From NCBI GenBank assembly GCA_046329235.1, contig JAXLVA010000001.1:2294001-2358000 (forward strand): DNA of 64,000 bases, given 5' to 3'. Under the pieces are notes generated by a model that worked only from the letters and a program-made list of their open reading frames with translations, was not told the DNA's origin and made no database searches. Positions 25,763-34,696 of the stretch are shown one piece after another. Each line of letters begins with the position of its first letter. The first letter of the stretch is position 1. The stretch comes from JALONH01 sp046329235 (lineage in GTDB: Bacteria; Bacteroidota; Bacteroidia; Cytophagales; Cytophagaceae). Made by a program: the position numbers and the translations under genes.

Positions 25763-28700
25763 TTATTCCTCGATTAACATACAACGATTGCTCAACACGT
25801 CTTCTTCTACGCTTTTGAATTTAACGTCTTTCTTCACTGTGCCGTCCGGATATCGAACAGAAACTTTATCATTTCTGCCAGGTAAACGAATAGCTTTCAT
25901 TGGCTCTTGTTTCGGCTTTTCTTGCGGAGACTCCTGTGGATTCGATGCCGCTCCCGGATTCAATACGGAACGAGACTCTTCTTTACTTTCTTTCAAACGA
26001 GGTGCCGGTGCTTGTTGTACTCTAGCTTCACGCACTTCGCTTGCTTCTTGCTTTGGAATGTCTGCTTTAAATAAGAACGAAACTATATCTTCGTTAACTT
26101 TATAAATAAGCTTCTTGAATAATTCAAAACCTTCAAATTTATATACAATCAACGGATCTTTTTGCTCATACGTGGCATTTTGAACTGATTGTTTCAAATC
26201 ATCCATTTCACGTAAGTGCTCTTTCCAATGAGTGTCAATAACAGACAATGTTGTACTACGTTCAATAGCAGCTGACAATTCTGTAGAATTTTCTTGTACT
26301 AACTTTTCTAATGGAGAAACGATATTAAATTGTCTTCTACCATCAGTAAATGGAATAACAATATTTTCAATTTCATTTCCTTTATCTTGATACAATTGGC
26401 GGAATACATTCGCCGTACGTTCTTGTATGAATTTTAATTTTTGATTGTAATGATCTAATACTTCCTTATATGTGCGGTCTGTCACCTCCGAAGATATTAA
26501 TCTATTAAATTCTTCTTCTGTAATGTCCGGAGTATTTCCAAAAATACTCACTACACGCAATTTAAAGTTTTCATAATCCTTCACCGGATGATTACTCAAA
26601 GTGATATCTTCTACTAAATCATAAATCATGTTTAGTACATCCAGTTTTAAACGCTCACCATACAATGCATTTCTACGACGTTTGTAGATTACTTCACGTT
26701 GAGAATTCATAACGTTATCATACTCTAACAAACGTTTACGCATAGAGAAGTTGTTTTCTTCTACTTTACGTTGTGCACGTTCGATGGAAGAAGTAATCAT
26801 TGAATGTTGAATTACTTCACCTTCTTGTAAGCCTAAACGGTCCATGATACGCACTACACGCTCCGGCATAAATAAACGCATCAAGTTATCTTCAAGAGAA
26901 ACGTAGAATTGAGATGTACCCGGATCACCTTGACGACCGGCACGACCTCTTAACTGACGGTCTACTCGACGAGACTCGTGACGTTCTGTACCAATGATGG
27001 CTAATCCGCCTGCTGCTTTTGACTCTGCAGTTAATTTAATATCTGTACCACGACCAGCCATGTTAGTGGCAATCGTTACCGTACCCGGCTTACCTGCTTC
27101 CGCAACGATGTCGGCTTCTTTCGCATGCAACTTAGCATTCAATACCTGATGTTTGATATTGCGCATTTTTAACATACGGCTTAATAATTCTGAAATCTCA
27201 ACCGATGTAGTACCGACTAACACTGGTCTACCTTTGGATGTTAAATCTACAACCTCATCTGCCACTGCGTTGAATTTCTCACGCATAGTACGATAGACTT
27301 TATCTTGTTCATCCTTACGAGAGATATCTCTGTTTGTAGGAATCACTTTAACATCTAATTTATATATTTCGTGGAATTCTGCTTCTTCAGTTTCCGCTGT
27401 ACCGGTCATACCGGCTAGCTTATGATACATACGGAAGTAGTTCTGTAAGGTAATTGTAGCATAGGTTTGAGTAGCTTCTTCTACTCGTACACTTTCTTTT
27501 GCTTCCAATGCTTGGTGTAAGCCGTCAGAATAACGACGACCTTCCATAATACGGCCAGTTTGTTCATCAACGATCTTAACCTTTCCGTCCATAATTACAT
27601 AGTCCACATCCTTTTCGAATAATGTGTAAGCGCGAAGCAACTGTTGTAAAGTATGGATACGTTCTTGTTTGATAGAGTATTCACTAAGTGCTTTCTCCGT
27701 ACGTTCCATACGTTCTTGATCACTTAATGATTTATCCTTTTCAAGTTTGGCAATCTCTGCACCAATATCGGGTAACACGAATAACAATGGATCTTCCTGA
27801 GTACCGGTAATAAATTCAATACCTTTATCAGTAAAATCTACATGGTTGTGTTTCTCATCAATCACAAATAACAACTCCGCATCCACTTCCGGCATACGTT
27901 TGTTATTTTCTTGCATATATTCGTTTTCTGTTTTTTGTAAAACAGCTTTAATACCTGTTTCACTTAAGTATTTAACCAATGGTTTGTAGTTAGGTAATGC
28001 ACGATGTGCACGTAACAATGCTAAACCACCATCTTTCTCGTTGTTTTCAGATATTTTCTTTTTAGCATCCTGTAAAAAGTTAGACGCTATTTTCTTTTGC
28101 TCTTCCACCACATGGAAAATACGAGGCTTCAATACATCAAACTCATGAATATCACCTTTAGGAACCGGTCCTGAAATAATCAACGGGGTACGCGCATCAT
28201 CAATCAATACGGAATCGACCTCATCGACCATCGCGTAGTGATGTTTACGTTGTACTACATCTTCCAAGTTGTTGGCCATGTTATCACGTAGGTAATCAAA
28301 ACCAAACTCGTTATTGGTACCATAAGTGATATCGGAGCGATATGCTTTCTTACGTGCATCCGAATGCGGTTGATGTTTGTCGATACAGTCGACACTTAGA
28401 CCATGGAATTCGAATAAAGGAGCCATCCACTCACTATCACGACGTGCTAAGTAATCGTTCACGGTTACAATGTGAACACCTCTTCCGGCAAGTGCATTTA
28501 AATAAGCAGGTAGAGTAGCTACTAATGTTTTACCTTCACCGGTTGCCATCTCAGAAATATTTCCTTGATGCAAGGAGATACCACCCATTAACTGTACATC
28601 AAAGTGTAGCATTTCCCAAGTCATCTCATTACCGGCTGCCATCCAAACATTGGACCACACGGCTTTGTCGCCTTGAAGAGTTACATTCTGTTTTGTATTT

Positions 28701-29119
28701 GCAACAGTACGATCCCAATCGGTAGCAGTAACTTGAAGTTGTTTGTTTTCTTTTAAGCGACGTGCGGTTTCTTTCACCACTGCGAAGGCAGTAGGTAACA
28801 CTTCGTTCAAAACAACTTCCAATTGTTTGTTACGATCTAACTCATATTGGTCAATTGTTTGAAACACTTGTTCTTTTTCAATAGCAGATAATTGAGGATT
28901 TGCCGCCACGTATGCATGACGTTCTGCTAATTTTGAATCAATGTCTGCTAATGCTTTATTGATAATAGATTTTATCTCGGTAGTTTTTTGACGGATTTGA
29001 TCATCCGACAAAGAGGTAAGCTGAGCGTAAACTTCATTTATTTGCGCCACGATGGGACGCATCATTTTCACATCTCTCTCTGATTTGGTACCAAATACTT
29101 TTGCTAGTAAGCCAAACAT
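25763..29119 (-). CDS. secA: Preprotein translocase ATPase SecA
   Basis: A 1118-residue SecA, the motor that pushes unfolded preproteins through SecYEG. Walker A is in MATGEGKTLVA and Walker B in VDEVDSVLIDDARTP; the second RecA fold shows TNMAGRGTDIKL and ESRRVDRQLRGRAGRQGDPG. As in other Bacteroidota it is about 200 residues longer than the E. coli protein, with insertions in the first nucleotide-binding fold and a charged linker (about 1040-1090, APAPRLKESKEES...). The end, VLSNRCMLIEE, has no zinc-binding Cys cluster. It is followed by the SPOR and M20 genes at 4- and 1-nt spacing. secDF lies elsewhere in the window. Confidence 0.98.
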   Translation of the reverse strand: MFGLLAKVFGTKSERDVKMMRPIVAQINEVYAQLTSLSDDQIRQKTTEIKSIINKALADIDSKLAERHAYVAANPQLSAIEKEQVFQTIDQYELDRNKQLEVVLNEVLPTAFAVVKETARRLKENKQLQVTATDWDRTVANTKQNVTLQGDKAVWSNVWMAAGNEMTWEMLHFDVQLMGGISLHQGNISEMATGEGKTLVATLPAYLNALAGRGVHIVTVNDYLARRDSEWMAPLFEFHGLSVDCIDKHQPHSDARKKAYRSDITYGTNNEFGFDYLRDNMANNLEDVVQRKHHYAMVDEVDSVLIDDARTPLIISGPVPKGDIHEFDVLKPRIFHVVEEQKKIASNFLQDAKKKISENNEKDGGLALLRAHRALPNYKPLVKYLSETGIKAVLQKTENEYMQENNKRMPEVDAELLFVIDEKHNHVDFTDKGIEFITGTQEDPLLFVLPDIGAEIAKLEKDKSLSDQERMERTEKALSEYSIKQERIHTLQQLLRAYTLFEKDVDYVIMDGKVKIVDEQTGRIMEGRRYSDGLHQALEAKESVRVEEATQTYATITLQNYFRMYHKLAGMTGTAETEEAEFHEIYKLDVKVIPTNRDISRKDEQDKVYRTMREKFNAVADEVVDLTSKGRPVLVGTTSVEISELLSRMLKMRNIKHQVLNAKLHAKEADIVAEAGKPGTVTIATNMAGRGTDIKLTAESKAAGGLAIIGTERHESRRVDRQLRGRAGRQGDPGTSQFYVSLEDNLMRLFMPERVVRIMDRLGLQEGEVIQHSMITSSIERAQRKVEENNFSMRKRLLEYDNVMNSQREVIYKRRRNALYGERLKLDVLNMIYDLVEDITLSNHPVKDYENFKLRVVSIFGNTPDITEEEFNRLISSEVTDRTYKEVLDHYNQKLKFIQERTANVFRQLYQDKGNEIENIVIPFTDGRRQFNIVSPLEKLVQENSTELSAAIERSTTLSVIDTHWKEHLREMDDLKQSVQNATYEQKDPLIVYKFEGFELFKKLIYKVNEDIVSFLFKADIPKQEASEVREARVQQAPAPRLKESKEESRSVLNPGAASNPQESPQEKPKQEPMKAIRLPGRNDKVSVRYPDGTVKKDVKFKSVEEDVLSNRCMLIEE

Positions 29120-29152
29120 AATAATTCCTTCAACGATTAATTTTAATAATAA

Positions 29153-29185
29153 AACATCCTGTACTCTGTGGGAATACAGGATGTT
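29153..29185 (-). terminator. Terminator of dapF
   Basis: A perfect 11-bp stem: AACATCCTGTA (29153-29163) with TACAGGATGTT (29175-29185), followed on the minus strand by TTTTATTATT. It separates dapF from secA. Confidence 0.88.
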
Positions 29186-29241
29186 AAAGATAGCAATTTA
29201 GGGGGTAATATCCGCTTAAAAACGGTTAAAATGACCTGTTA

Positions 29242-30015
29242 TTAGAAGTTTAATACTCCTTGAAAAACCTGCTTAGCAGGGCCAATTAAATAAATATTTT
29301 GAAATACTCCATCTGCCTGTTTATCAAAGGAAACGCTCAAAGGACCTCCTAAGGTTTGGATAGCCACCGGAGAATCAATTCCTTGATACGAGGCTGCTAT
29401 AGCAGCTGCAGTAACACCGGTTCCACAAGAATAGGTTTCGTCTTCCACTCCACGTTCGTACGTACGGACAAAAAGACGATCTCCTTTTTTCTCCATAAAA
29501 TTCACATTGGTACCTCCCGGTTGGAATGCTTCACTATAGCGAATCGTTTTCCCATTCGGCACCACATCGTACTGGTCTATATTATTGACTTTAGCTACAT
29601 AGTGCGGCGAACCAGTATTCATAAAGAAATAGTTCGATTCTTGTTGTACAGAAGGCACATCAATCATGTGTAAATGCACCAAACCATTTTCTACTTTAGC
29701 ATCATGTGGACCATCTACTGCAATGAATCGCGTAGTACTGCCAATCACACCTAAGTCAAAAGCAAATTTAACAATACAACGACCGCCGTTACCGCACATG
29801 GAACCTTCTCTACCATCGGCATTGAAGTATACCATTTCAAAGTCGTAACCTTCTTTATTTTGTAATAATATTAAACCATCTGCTCCAATACCAAAACGAC
29901 GATGGCACAAAGCAGCTACTAAATCGTGACGATTTTGATCAAAAAAGAGATTTCGGTTATCGATCATGATAAAATCGTTACCGGTCCCTTGGTATTTATA
30001 GAATGGAATTTCCAT
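29242..30015 (-). CDS. dapF: Diaminopimelate epimerase
   Basis: A 257-residue racemase that converts LL- to meso-diaminopimelate for lysine and peptidoglycan. The two catalytic cysteines are seen in SMCGNGGRC (about residue 73) and TYSCGTGVTAAAIAA (about 198). The N-terminal YQGTGNDFIMID is also typical. The normal length is about 260-275. It starts 3 nt after the purM stop on the same strand, so purM and dapF are co-transcribed, and ends at the terminator at 29153-29185. Confidence 0.97.
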   Translation of the reverse strand: MEIPFYKYQGTGNDFIMIDNRNLFFDQNRHDLVAALCHRRFGIGADGLILLQNKEGYDFEMVYFNADGREGSMCGNGGRCIVKFAFDLGVIGSTTRFIAVDGPHDAKVENGLVHLHMIDVPSVQQESNYFFMNTGSPHYVAKVNNIDQYDVVPNGKTIRYSEAFQPGGTNVNFMEKKGDRLFVRTYERGVEDETYSCGTGVTAAAIAASYQGIDSPVAIQTLGGPLSVSFDKQADGVFQNIYLIGPAKQVFQGVLNF

Positions 30016-30018
30016 GAA

Positions 30019-31191
30019 TTAAGCGTAAGTATAAGTGCCGTGAGGCGCAGTAATAGTAAGACGTTTTCCGGCTACTCCCGGTTCCACACGTCCAATAATT
30101 TTTGCATCGATGTTGAATTGCGATGCGATTTTAATTAAATCTTCAGCTAATTCCGGGGCAACATATAACTCTAAACGATGACCCATATTGAACACTTGGT
30201 ACATTTCTGACCAATCCGTACCGCTCTGTTCGTGTATCAAACGGAACAATGGAGGAATTGGGAACAAGTTGTCTTTTATGATATGAACGTTAGCATCTGT
30301 GAAGTGTAATACTTTGGTTTGACCACCACCACTGCAGTGTACAGCTCCGTGAATTTGCCCATTGTATTTATTCAAAATAGATTTCATCAATGGAGCGTAG
30401 GTACGCGTTGGAGACAGGACTAATTGACCCGCATTCACAGGCGCTCCATCCACTTTATCTAACAAACCTACTTTACCGGAATAGATTAACTCTTTAGGAA
30501 TAGCTGCATCAAAACTTTCCGGATATTTCTCTGCCAAATAATGTGCAAACACATCATGACGAGCAGAAGTAAGACCATTACTTCCCATACCACCGTTATA
30601 TGCATCTTCGTAAGAAGTTTGACCGTAGGATGCAAAACCTACAACTACATCGCCAGGGCGGATATTGTCATTTGAAATAACATTCGCACGTGGCATACGA
30701 CAAGTTACAGTGCTGTCCACGATAATGGTTCGCACTAAATCACCCACGTCTGCCGTTTCACCGCCGGTGCTGTAAATAGAGATGCCATTTTGACGAAGCA
30801 TTTCTAACACTTCTTCCGTACCATTGATAATGGCAGCGATTACCTCACCCGGGATTAAATTTTTATTTCGACCGATAGTGGATGAAAGTAAAATATTATC
30901 TGTAGCACCTACACAGATTAAATCATCAATATTCATGATGACGGCATCTTGGGCAATACCTTTCCAAACAGAAAGGTCACCTGTTTCTTTCCAGTATAGG
31001 TAAGCTAAGGAAGATTTGGTTCCTGCCCCATCCGCATGCATAATGTTGCAGAAAGCAGGATCTCCGCCTAAAATATCCGGTATGATTTTACAGAACGCTT
31101 TAGGGAAAATTCCTTTGTCAATGGATTTGATGGCATTGTGTACGTCTTCTTTTTGAGCGGAAACGCCACGCTGCATATATCGATTATTCAT
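30019..31191 (-). CDS. purM: Phosphoribosylformylglycinamidine cyclo-ligase (AIR synthetase)
   Basis: A 390-residue enzyme of the AIRS/SelD superfamily that makes aminoimidazole ribotide from FGAM and ATP in purine synthesis. Landmarks: HADGAGTKSSLAYLYW (about 50-65), AQDAVIMNIDDLICVGA (about 78-94), YSTGGETADVGDLV (about 142-155), VVGFASYGQTSYED and GAVHCSGGGQTKVLHF (about 277). Start: the frame opens at a TTG (31212), but the ATG at 31191 (MNNRYMQRGVSA) is the conserved N-terminus. The Bacteroidota form is longer than the E. coli one. Upstream of it is the porE terminator. Confidence 0.94.
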   Translation of the reverse strand: MNNRYMQRGVSAQKEDVHNAIKSIDKGIFPKAFCKIIPDILGGDPAFCNIMHADGAGTKSSLAYLYWKETGDLSVWKGIAQDAVIMNIDDLICVGATDNILLSSTIGRNKNLIPGEVIAAIINGTEEVLEMLRQNGISIYSTGGETADVGDLVRTIIVDSTVTCRMPRANVISNDNIRPGDVVVGFASYGQTSYEDAYNGGMGSNGLTSARHDVFAHYLAEKYPESFDAAIPKELIYSGKVGLLDKVDGAPVNAGQLVLSPTRTYAPLMKSILNKYNGQIHGAVHCSGGGQTKVLHFTDANVHIIKDNLFPIPPLFRLIHEQSGTDWSEMYQVFNMGHRLELYVAPELAEDLIKIASQFNIDAKIIGRVEPGVAGKRLTITAPHGTYTYA

Positions 31192-31218
31192 GGTCACTTT
31201 AGGAAAGTACAAAAATAA

Positions 31219-31247
31219 AAAAGTCTCCTGAATAACAGGAGACTTTT
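31219..31247 (-). terminator. Terminator of porE
   Basis: GTCTCCTG (31223-31230) pairs with CAGGAGAC (31236-31243), flanked by A-run and T-run. On the minus strand it lies 22 nt after the porE stop. Confidence 0.9.
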
Positions 31248-31268
31248 TACTTAAGGTATGAACAAATA

Positions 31269-33248
31269 TTATTCTTCTACTTTAATTTCAGTCGTATCGT
31301 CAAAGTGGTTTAACACTTTAAAGGTTGTACGACGGTTAATTTGGTGTTGTTCTTCCGTTTGAGCGTTTTTAATAGCCGGAGAATCTTCACCGTAACCTTT
31401 AGCTGTCAAGCGAGAACGGTCAATTCCTTTAGAAACAATGTAATCTACCGCTGCTTTCGCACGTTTATCAGCAAGTACGCGGTTATATTGTGCAGAACCA
31501 CGCTCATCGGTGTGTGAACCTAACTCAATTTGTAAAATTGGGTTTTTAGCCATTAATTCTACGATTTTATCCAATTCGATGGCTGCATCCGGACGAATAT
31601 CCCACTTATCGTAATCATAAAGGATATTTTTCACGATAACGATGTTTTCCAGTTTAACCAATTTAACTTCAGCTTTCTTCTTGATAATATTTTCGCCTTG
31701 TTTTAACTGATTGAATGGAGTCTCATCTACAGAGAATGGAACCCAATCTTCTTTCGTTTGCTCAAAGTATTTCTCTTTTTCAGCAGCTAAGAAGTAGCTA
31801 GTCTTAGGTTTGATATCACAGAATTCGAAATGGGCATTAGCATCCGCTACCGTAGTAGCTACCGTATCACCATTTTCAGCTAACAAATATACTTTCGCTC
31901 CAGGCAATACATATTTTTTGATGTTTTTAGGATCTTTTTGAGACTCTCCGAAAGAAGTACCATCGATACAGTATTTAGCAGTACGGTCGTCTTTGAAATG
32001 GTAAATATCATCATCACCTTTTGCATCATCGCCTTTACGGTTAGATACAAAATAACCGGATATTGAATCTACCCAGATTAAGTTGAAATCATCAAAAGAA
32101 GAGTTGATAGGTAATCCCATATTCTCAACGGTTGATTTGCCATCTACTGTTTTTACATAGAAAATATCTAACGAACCAAAAGATGGGTGACCATCTGAAG
32201 CGAAATAGAATTTCTTAGTGATTGGATCAACGTAAGGGAACATATCGTTACCATGTGTATTGATAGGAGCTCCAATATTTTCTACTACCGTCCATTGACC
32301 TTTATCGTCTTTAGTTACTTTGTAGATATCAATGTTACCTTGACCACCTTCACGGTTAGACGCGAAGTATAATGTTTTCTCGTCGTCTGATAAGAATGGA
32401 CAAGCATCCCATGCTAATGAATCATTGAAAGGCATTTTTATCGGCTCATTCCAAGTTCCATCCGATTTCATGGTTGAGATAAAGATGTCACAATCCGGAG
32501 CTTTCTTTTTTGCACCATCATTACTTCTTGCAAAGATGATCGTTTTACCATCTTTAGTAATAATAGCATTTGCTTCGTGCGCATCATCTGTATTGATGAT
32601 GTTACCTAAGTGCGTAGCTTGCCCGGAGAACTGAGTCACTCCATCAAAAGCGAATACATAAATATCGGTAAAACCTGTACCTGTTGCAGCGTGTAGTTCT
32701 TTAGCTTCTCTGTTAGAAGTGAAATACAATTTGTCTTTATACATCACAGGACCATATTCAGCAAACTCAGTGTTTAAGTCTTCAATATTGTCAATTACGA
32801 AAGTTTTAGGACGAGTAGCGATTTCTTCTAATTTTTTCAAATTCTCAACTTCACGTTTCGCACGGTTGATATAATCGAAGTTAGTACCATTCTTAATATA
32901 CTCGTTGAATTGAGCAATGGCCCCTTCGTAATTACCTGTTGATTTTAACGCATATCCATAAAAGAAGTGAGCTTCTTCTACTTCTAATCCAGCATCTAAA
33001 GCTTTTTTATAGTAAGGTTCTGCGTCCTGAATACGATTAGAACGACGATACGATTCAGCGATCATGTAATTACATTGCTTTGCGTCATATCCTTCAGAAA
33101 GTGCTTGCTGGTAATTTTGAATAGCGTGTTCGTATTCTTTTTCTTTAAAGTCAACTTTAGCCTTTTCAAAATATTTTTGTGCCTTAGGCATACATGCGGC
33201 AAAAACAGCTAAAGCCGATACAAAAAGTAGAAATCTAAGTTTTTTCAT
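31269..33248 (-). CDS. porE: PorE-like TPR / propeller / OmpA-C lipoprotein (T9SS)
   Basis: A 659-residue lipoprotein with lipobox VFAAC (Cys19). Domains in order: TPR repeats (about 25-140), a PD40/WD40-like beta-propeller with repeated LYFTSNR, LYFASNREGGQGNIDIY and FYFASDGHPSFGSLDI blades (about 165-420), a carboxypeptidase-regulatory-like domain (about 440-515) and an OmpA peptidoglycan-binding domain (about 545-645, GSHTDERGSAQYN...LADKRAKAAVDYI). This is the PorE architecture that anchors the type IX secretion machinery to peptidoglycan in Porphyromonas (family knowledge). The architecture is also shared with other Bacteroidota OmpA proteins, so the symbol is probable. The window also codes T9SS cargo. 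Confidence 0.85.
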   Translation of the reverse strand: MKKLRFLLFVSALAVFAACMPKAQKYFEKAKVDFKEKEYEHAIQNYQQALSEGYDAKQCNYMIAESYRRSNRIQDAEPYYKKALDAGLEVEEAHFFYGYALKSTGNYEGAIAQFNEYIKNGTNFDYINRAKREVENLKKLEEIATRPKTFVIDNIEDLNTEFAEYGPVMYKDKLYFTSNREAKELHAATGTGFTDIYVFAFDGVTQFSGQATHLGNIINTDDAHEANAIITKDGKTIIFARSNDGAKKKAPDCDIFISTMKSDGTWNEPIKMPFNDSLAWDACPFLSDDEKTLYFASNREGGQGNIDIYKVTKDDKGQWTVVENIGAPINTHGNDMFPYVDPITKKFYFASDGHPSFGSLDIFYVKTVDGKSTVENMGLPINSSFDDFNLIWVDSISGYFVSNRKGDDAKGDDDIYHFKDDRTAKYCIDGTSFGESQKDPKNIKKYVLPGAKVYLLAENGDTVATTVADANAHFEFCDIKPKTSYFLAAEKEKYFEQTKEDWVPFSVDETPFNQLKQGENIIKKKAEVKLVKLENIVIVKNILYDYDKWDIRPDAAIELDKIVELMAKNPILQIELGSHTDERGSAQYNRVLADKRAKAAVDYIVSKGIDRSRLTAKGYGEDSPAIKNAQTEEQHQINRRTTFKVLNHFDDTTEIKVEE

Positions 33249-33383
33249 GGAACTTATTCGCTTGAAATAAATGAATTAAGAGAGTATTAATCAATGCAAT
33301 TTATAAAAAAAACTGCACCAAAACCCAAGGAATCGACTCAAAATATCCCTAAACGACCTAAAAAAGGTACTATTTGGCGTATT

Positions 33384-33881
33384 TTAGTTCAAAACTTTGA
33401 AGAAATAACGTTTTAACCATCGATCTTTTGACTTGGCAGGCCAAAACTTGTCAAAATCTTCCTTTTGAACCAGGGTAGTATCGAAGAACAAGGTTTCTTC
33501 GGTCACACGATGATTCTCTATTTCGTTTTTAACGGATGCCAAGGGAACAACTTTCACCTCTTCATTCATCCAAAAATACAAGTTGGCTCTAGAAAGTAAA
33601 TCCACACCTAATTGTTCACTAATATCTTGCATTACTCGCACACTCTTGTCAATAGAACAGCCACTTGCTTCTTTATTTTCGCCTTTTACACCAATAATAA
33701 TAAAATGTTGGTGAACAATTTCATACCCCGCCTCCAAATCAATTTGATGACTGGACCATGTTTTTACAAAATGATCTAAGGTGTTTTCTAGTATATGTAT
33801 TTGATCAGCCGTAAATGGTTTAGGACTGGCGTAAATCCAGATACGGTCGTGAGGAGCAAGCGTGGTAAGTGAAACTTTCAT
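33384..33881 (-). CDS. Conserved Bacteroidota protein of unknown function, next to Fe-S oxidoreductase
   Basis: A 165-residue soluble protein. The sequence begins MKVSLTTLAPHDRIWIYASPKPF and contains a Cys in EASGCSIDKSVRVMQ (about 75) and a conserved-looking VVPLASVKNEIE. I recall proteins of this kind annotated loosely as ABC transporter ATPase, but there is no P-loop here, so that name is not supported. It starts 2 nt downstream of the CCG-domain Fe-S gene, which suggests one operon of three genes with the membrane-bound ferredoxin-like protein. Confidence 0.75.
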   Translation of the reverse strand: MKVSLTTLAPHDRIWIYASPKPFTADQIHILENTLDHFVKTWSSHQIDLEAGYEIVHQHFIIIGVKGENKEASGCSIDKSVRVMQDISEQLGVDLLSRANLYFWMNEEVKVVPLASVKNEIENHRVTEETLFFDTTLVQKEDFDKFWPAKSKDRWLKRYFFKVLN

Positions 33882-33883
33882 AT

Positions 33884-34675
33884 TTATGATAAACCTTGAC
33901 TGCGGGCAATTAGTTCAGCTAAATCGTATACTTTAACAGAAGATTCTTTCTCCTTATTTTTTACCCCATCTGAAAGCATGGTCATGCAGAATGGGCAAGC
34001 TGACGCAATGATTTCTGCACCCGTTTCTAGTGCTTCTTCTGTACGCTCTACATTGATATCTTTATTACCTTTTTCAGGCTCTTTAAACATCTGAGCACCA
34101 CCGGCACCACAACATAAACCTGTTGTTTTGCAGCGTTTCATTTCAACTAATTCGGCATCCAACAATTCTAAAACTTGGCGAGGCGCTTCATATACACCAT
34201 TGGCACGACCTAAATAACAGGAATCATGATAAGTGATTTTCTTCCCCTTGAAAGAGCCTCCTTCTTTCAACTTGATTCTACCCTCATTAATAAGTTGCTG
34301 AAGTAACTGCGCGTGATGTATTACTTCGTACGAACCACCTAAAGCCGGGTATTCATTTTTAATGGTATTAAAGCAATGCGGACAAGCCGTCACGATTTTC
34401 TTTATACCATACCCATTCAACACTTGAATATTTGCTAAGGCTTGCATTTGGAACAAGAATTCATTCCCTGCACGCTTAGCGGGATCTCCTGTGCATGTCT
34501 CTTCAGGGCCAAGCACAGCAAAATCAATGGATAAATAATTTAATATTTTAACAAATGCTAAAGTGATGGATTTAGCTCGATCATCAAATGAACCGGCACA
34601 TCCCACCCAAAACAACATTTCCGGTGTCTTACCTTGCGCTGCTAATTCAGCTACAGTAGGTGCTTTGAACTCCAT
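33884..34675 (-). CDS. CCG-domain (HdrB/GlpC-like) Fe-S oxidoreductase subunit
   Basis: A 263-residue cytoplasmic protein with two cysteine-rich domains of the CCG type found in HdrB, GlpC, GlcF and LldE. The motifs are ACPHCFNTIKNEYP (about 100), DSCYLGRANGVYE (about 150), TTGLCCGAGGAQMF (about 186-200) and ACPFCMTML (about 225). Such domains bind a non-cubane or [4Fe-4S] cluster and pass electrons. It starts 21 nt after the membrane subunit stop. The electron donor and acceptor are unknown. Confidence 0.9.
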   Translation of the reverse strand: MEFKAPTVAELAAQGKTPEMLFWVGCAGSFDDRAKSITLAFVKILNYLSIDFAVLGPEETCTGDPAKRAGNEFLFQMQALANIQVLNGYGIKKIVTACPHCFNTIKNEYPALGGSYEVIHHAQLLQQLINEGRIKLKEGGSFKGKKITYHDSCYLGRANGVYEAPRQVLELLDAELVEMKRCKTTGLCCGAGGAQMFKEPEKGNKDINVERTEEALETGAEIIASACPFCMTMLSDGVKNKEKESSVKVYDLAELIARSQGLS

Positions 34676-34696
34676 AATAATATTTTCTAAAGTAAA

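Noticed and set aside
30019..31212. Longer purM starting at 31212
   Set aside because: That start is a TTG; the conserved N-terminus begins at the ATG at 31191.
33301..33383. Terminator or small gene in the gap between porE and the unknown 165-residue gene
   Set aside because: Only a weak GACCT/AGGT pair and no frame with a proper start.
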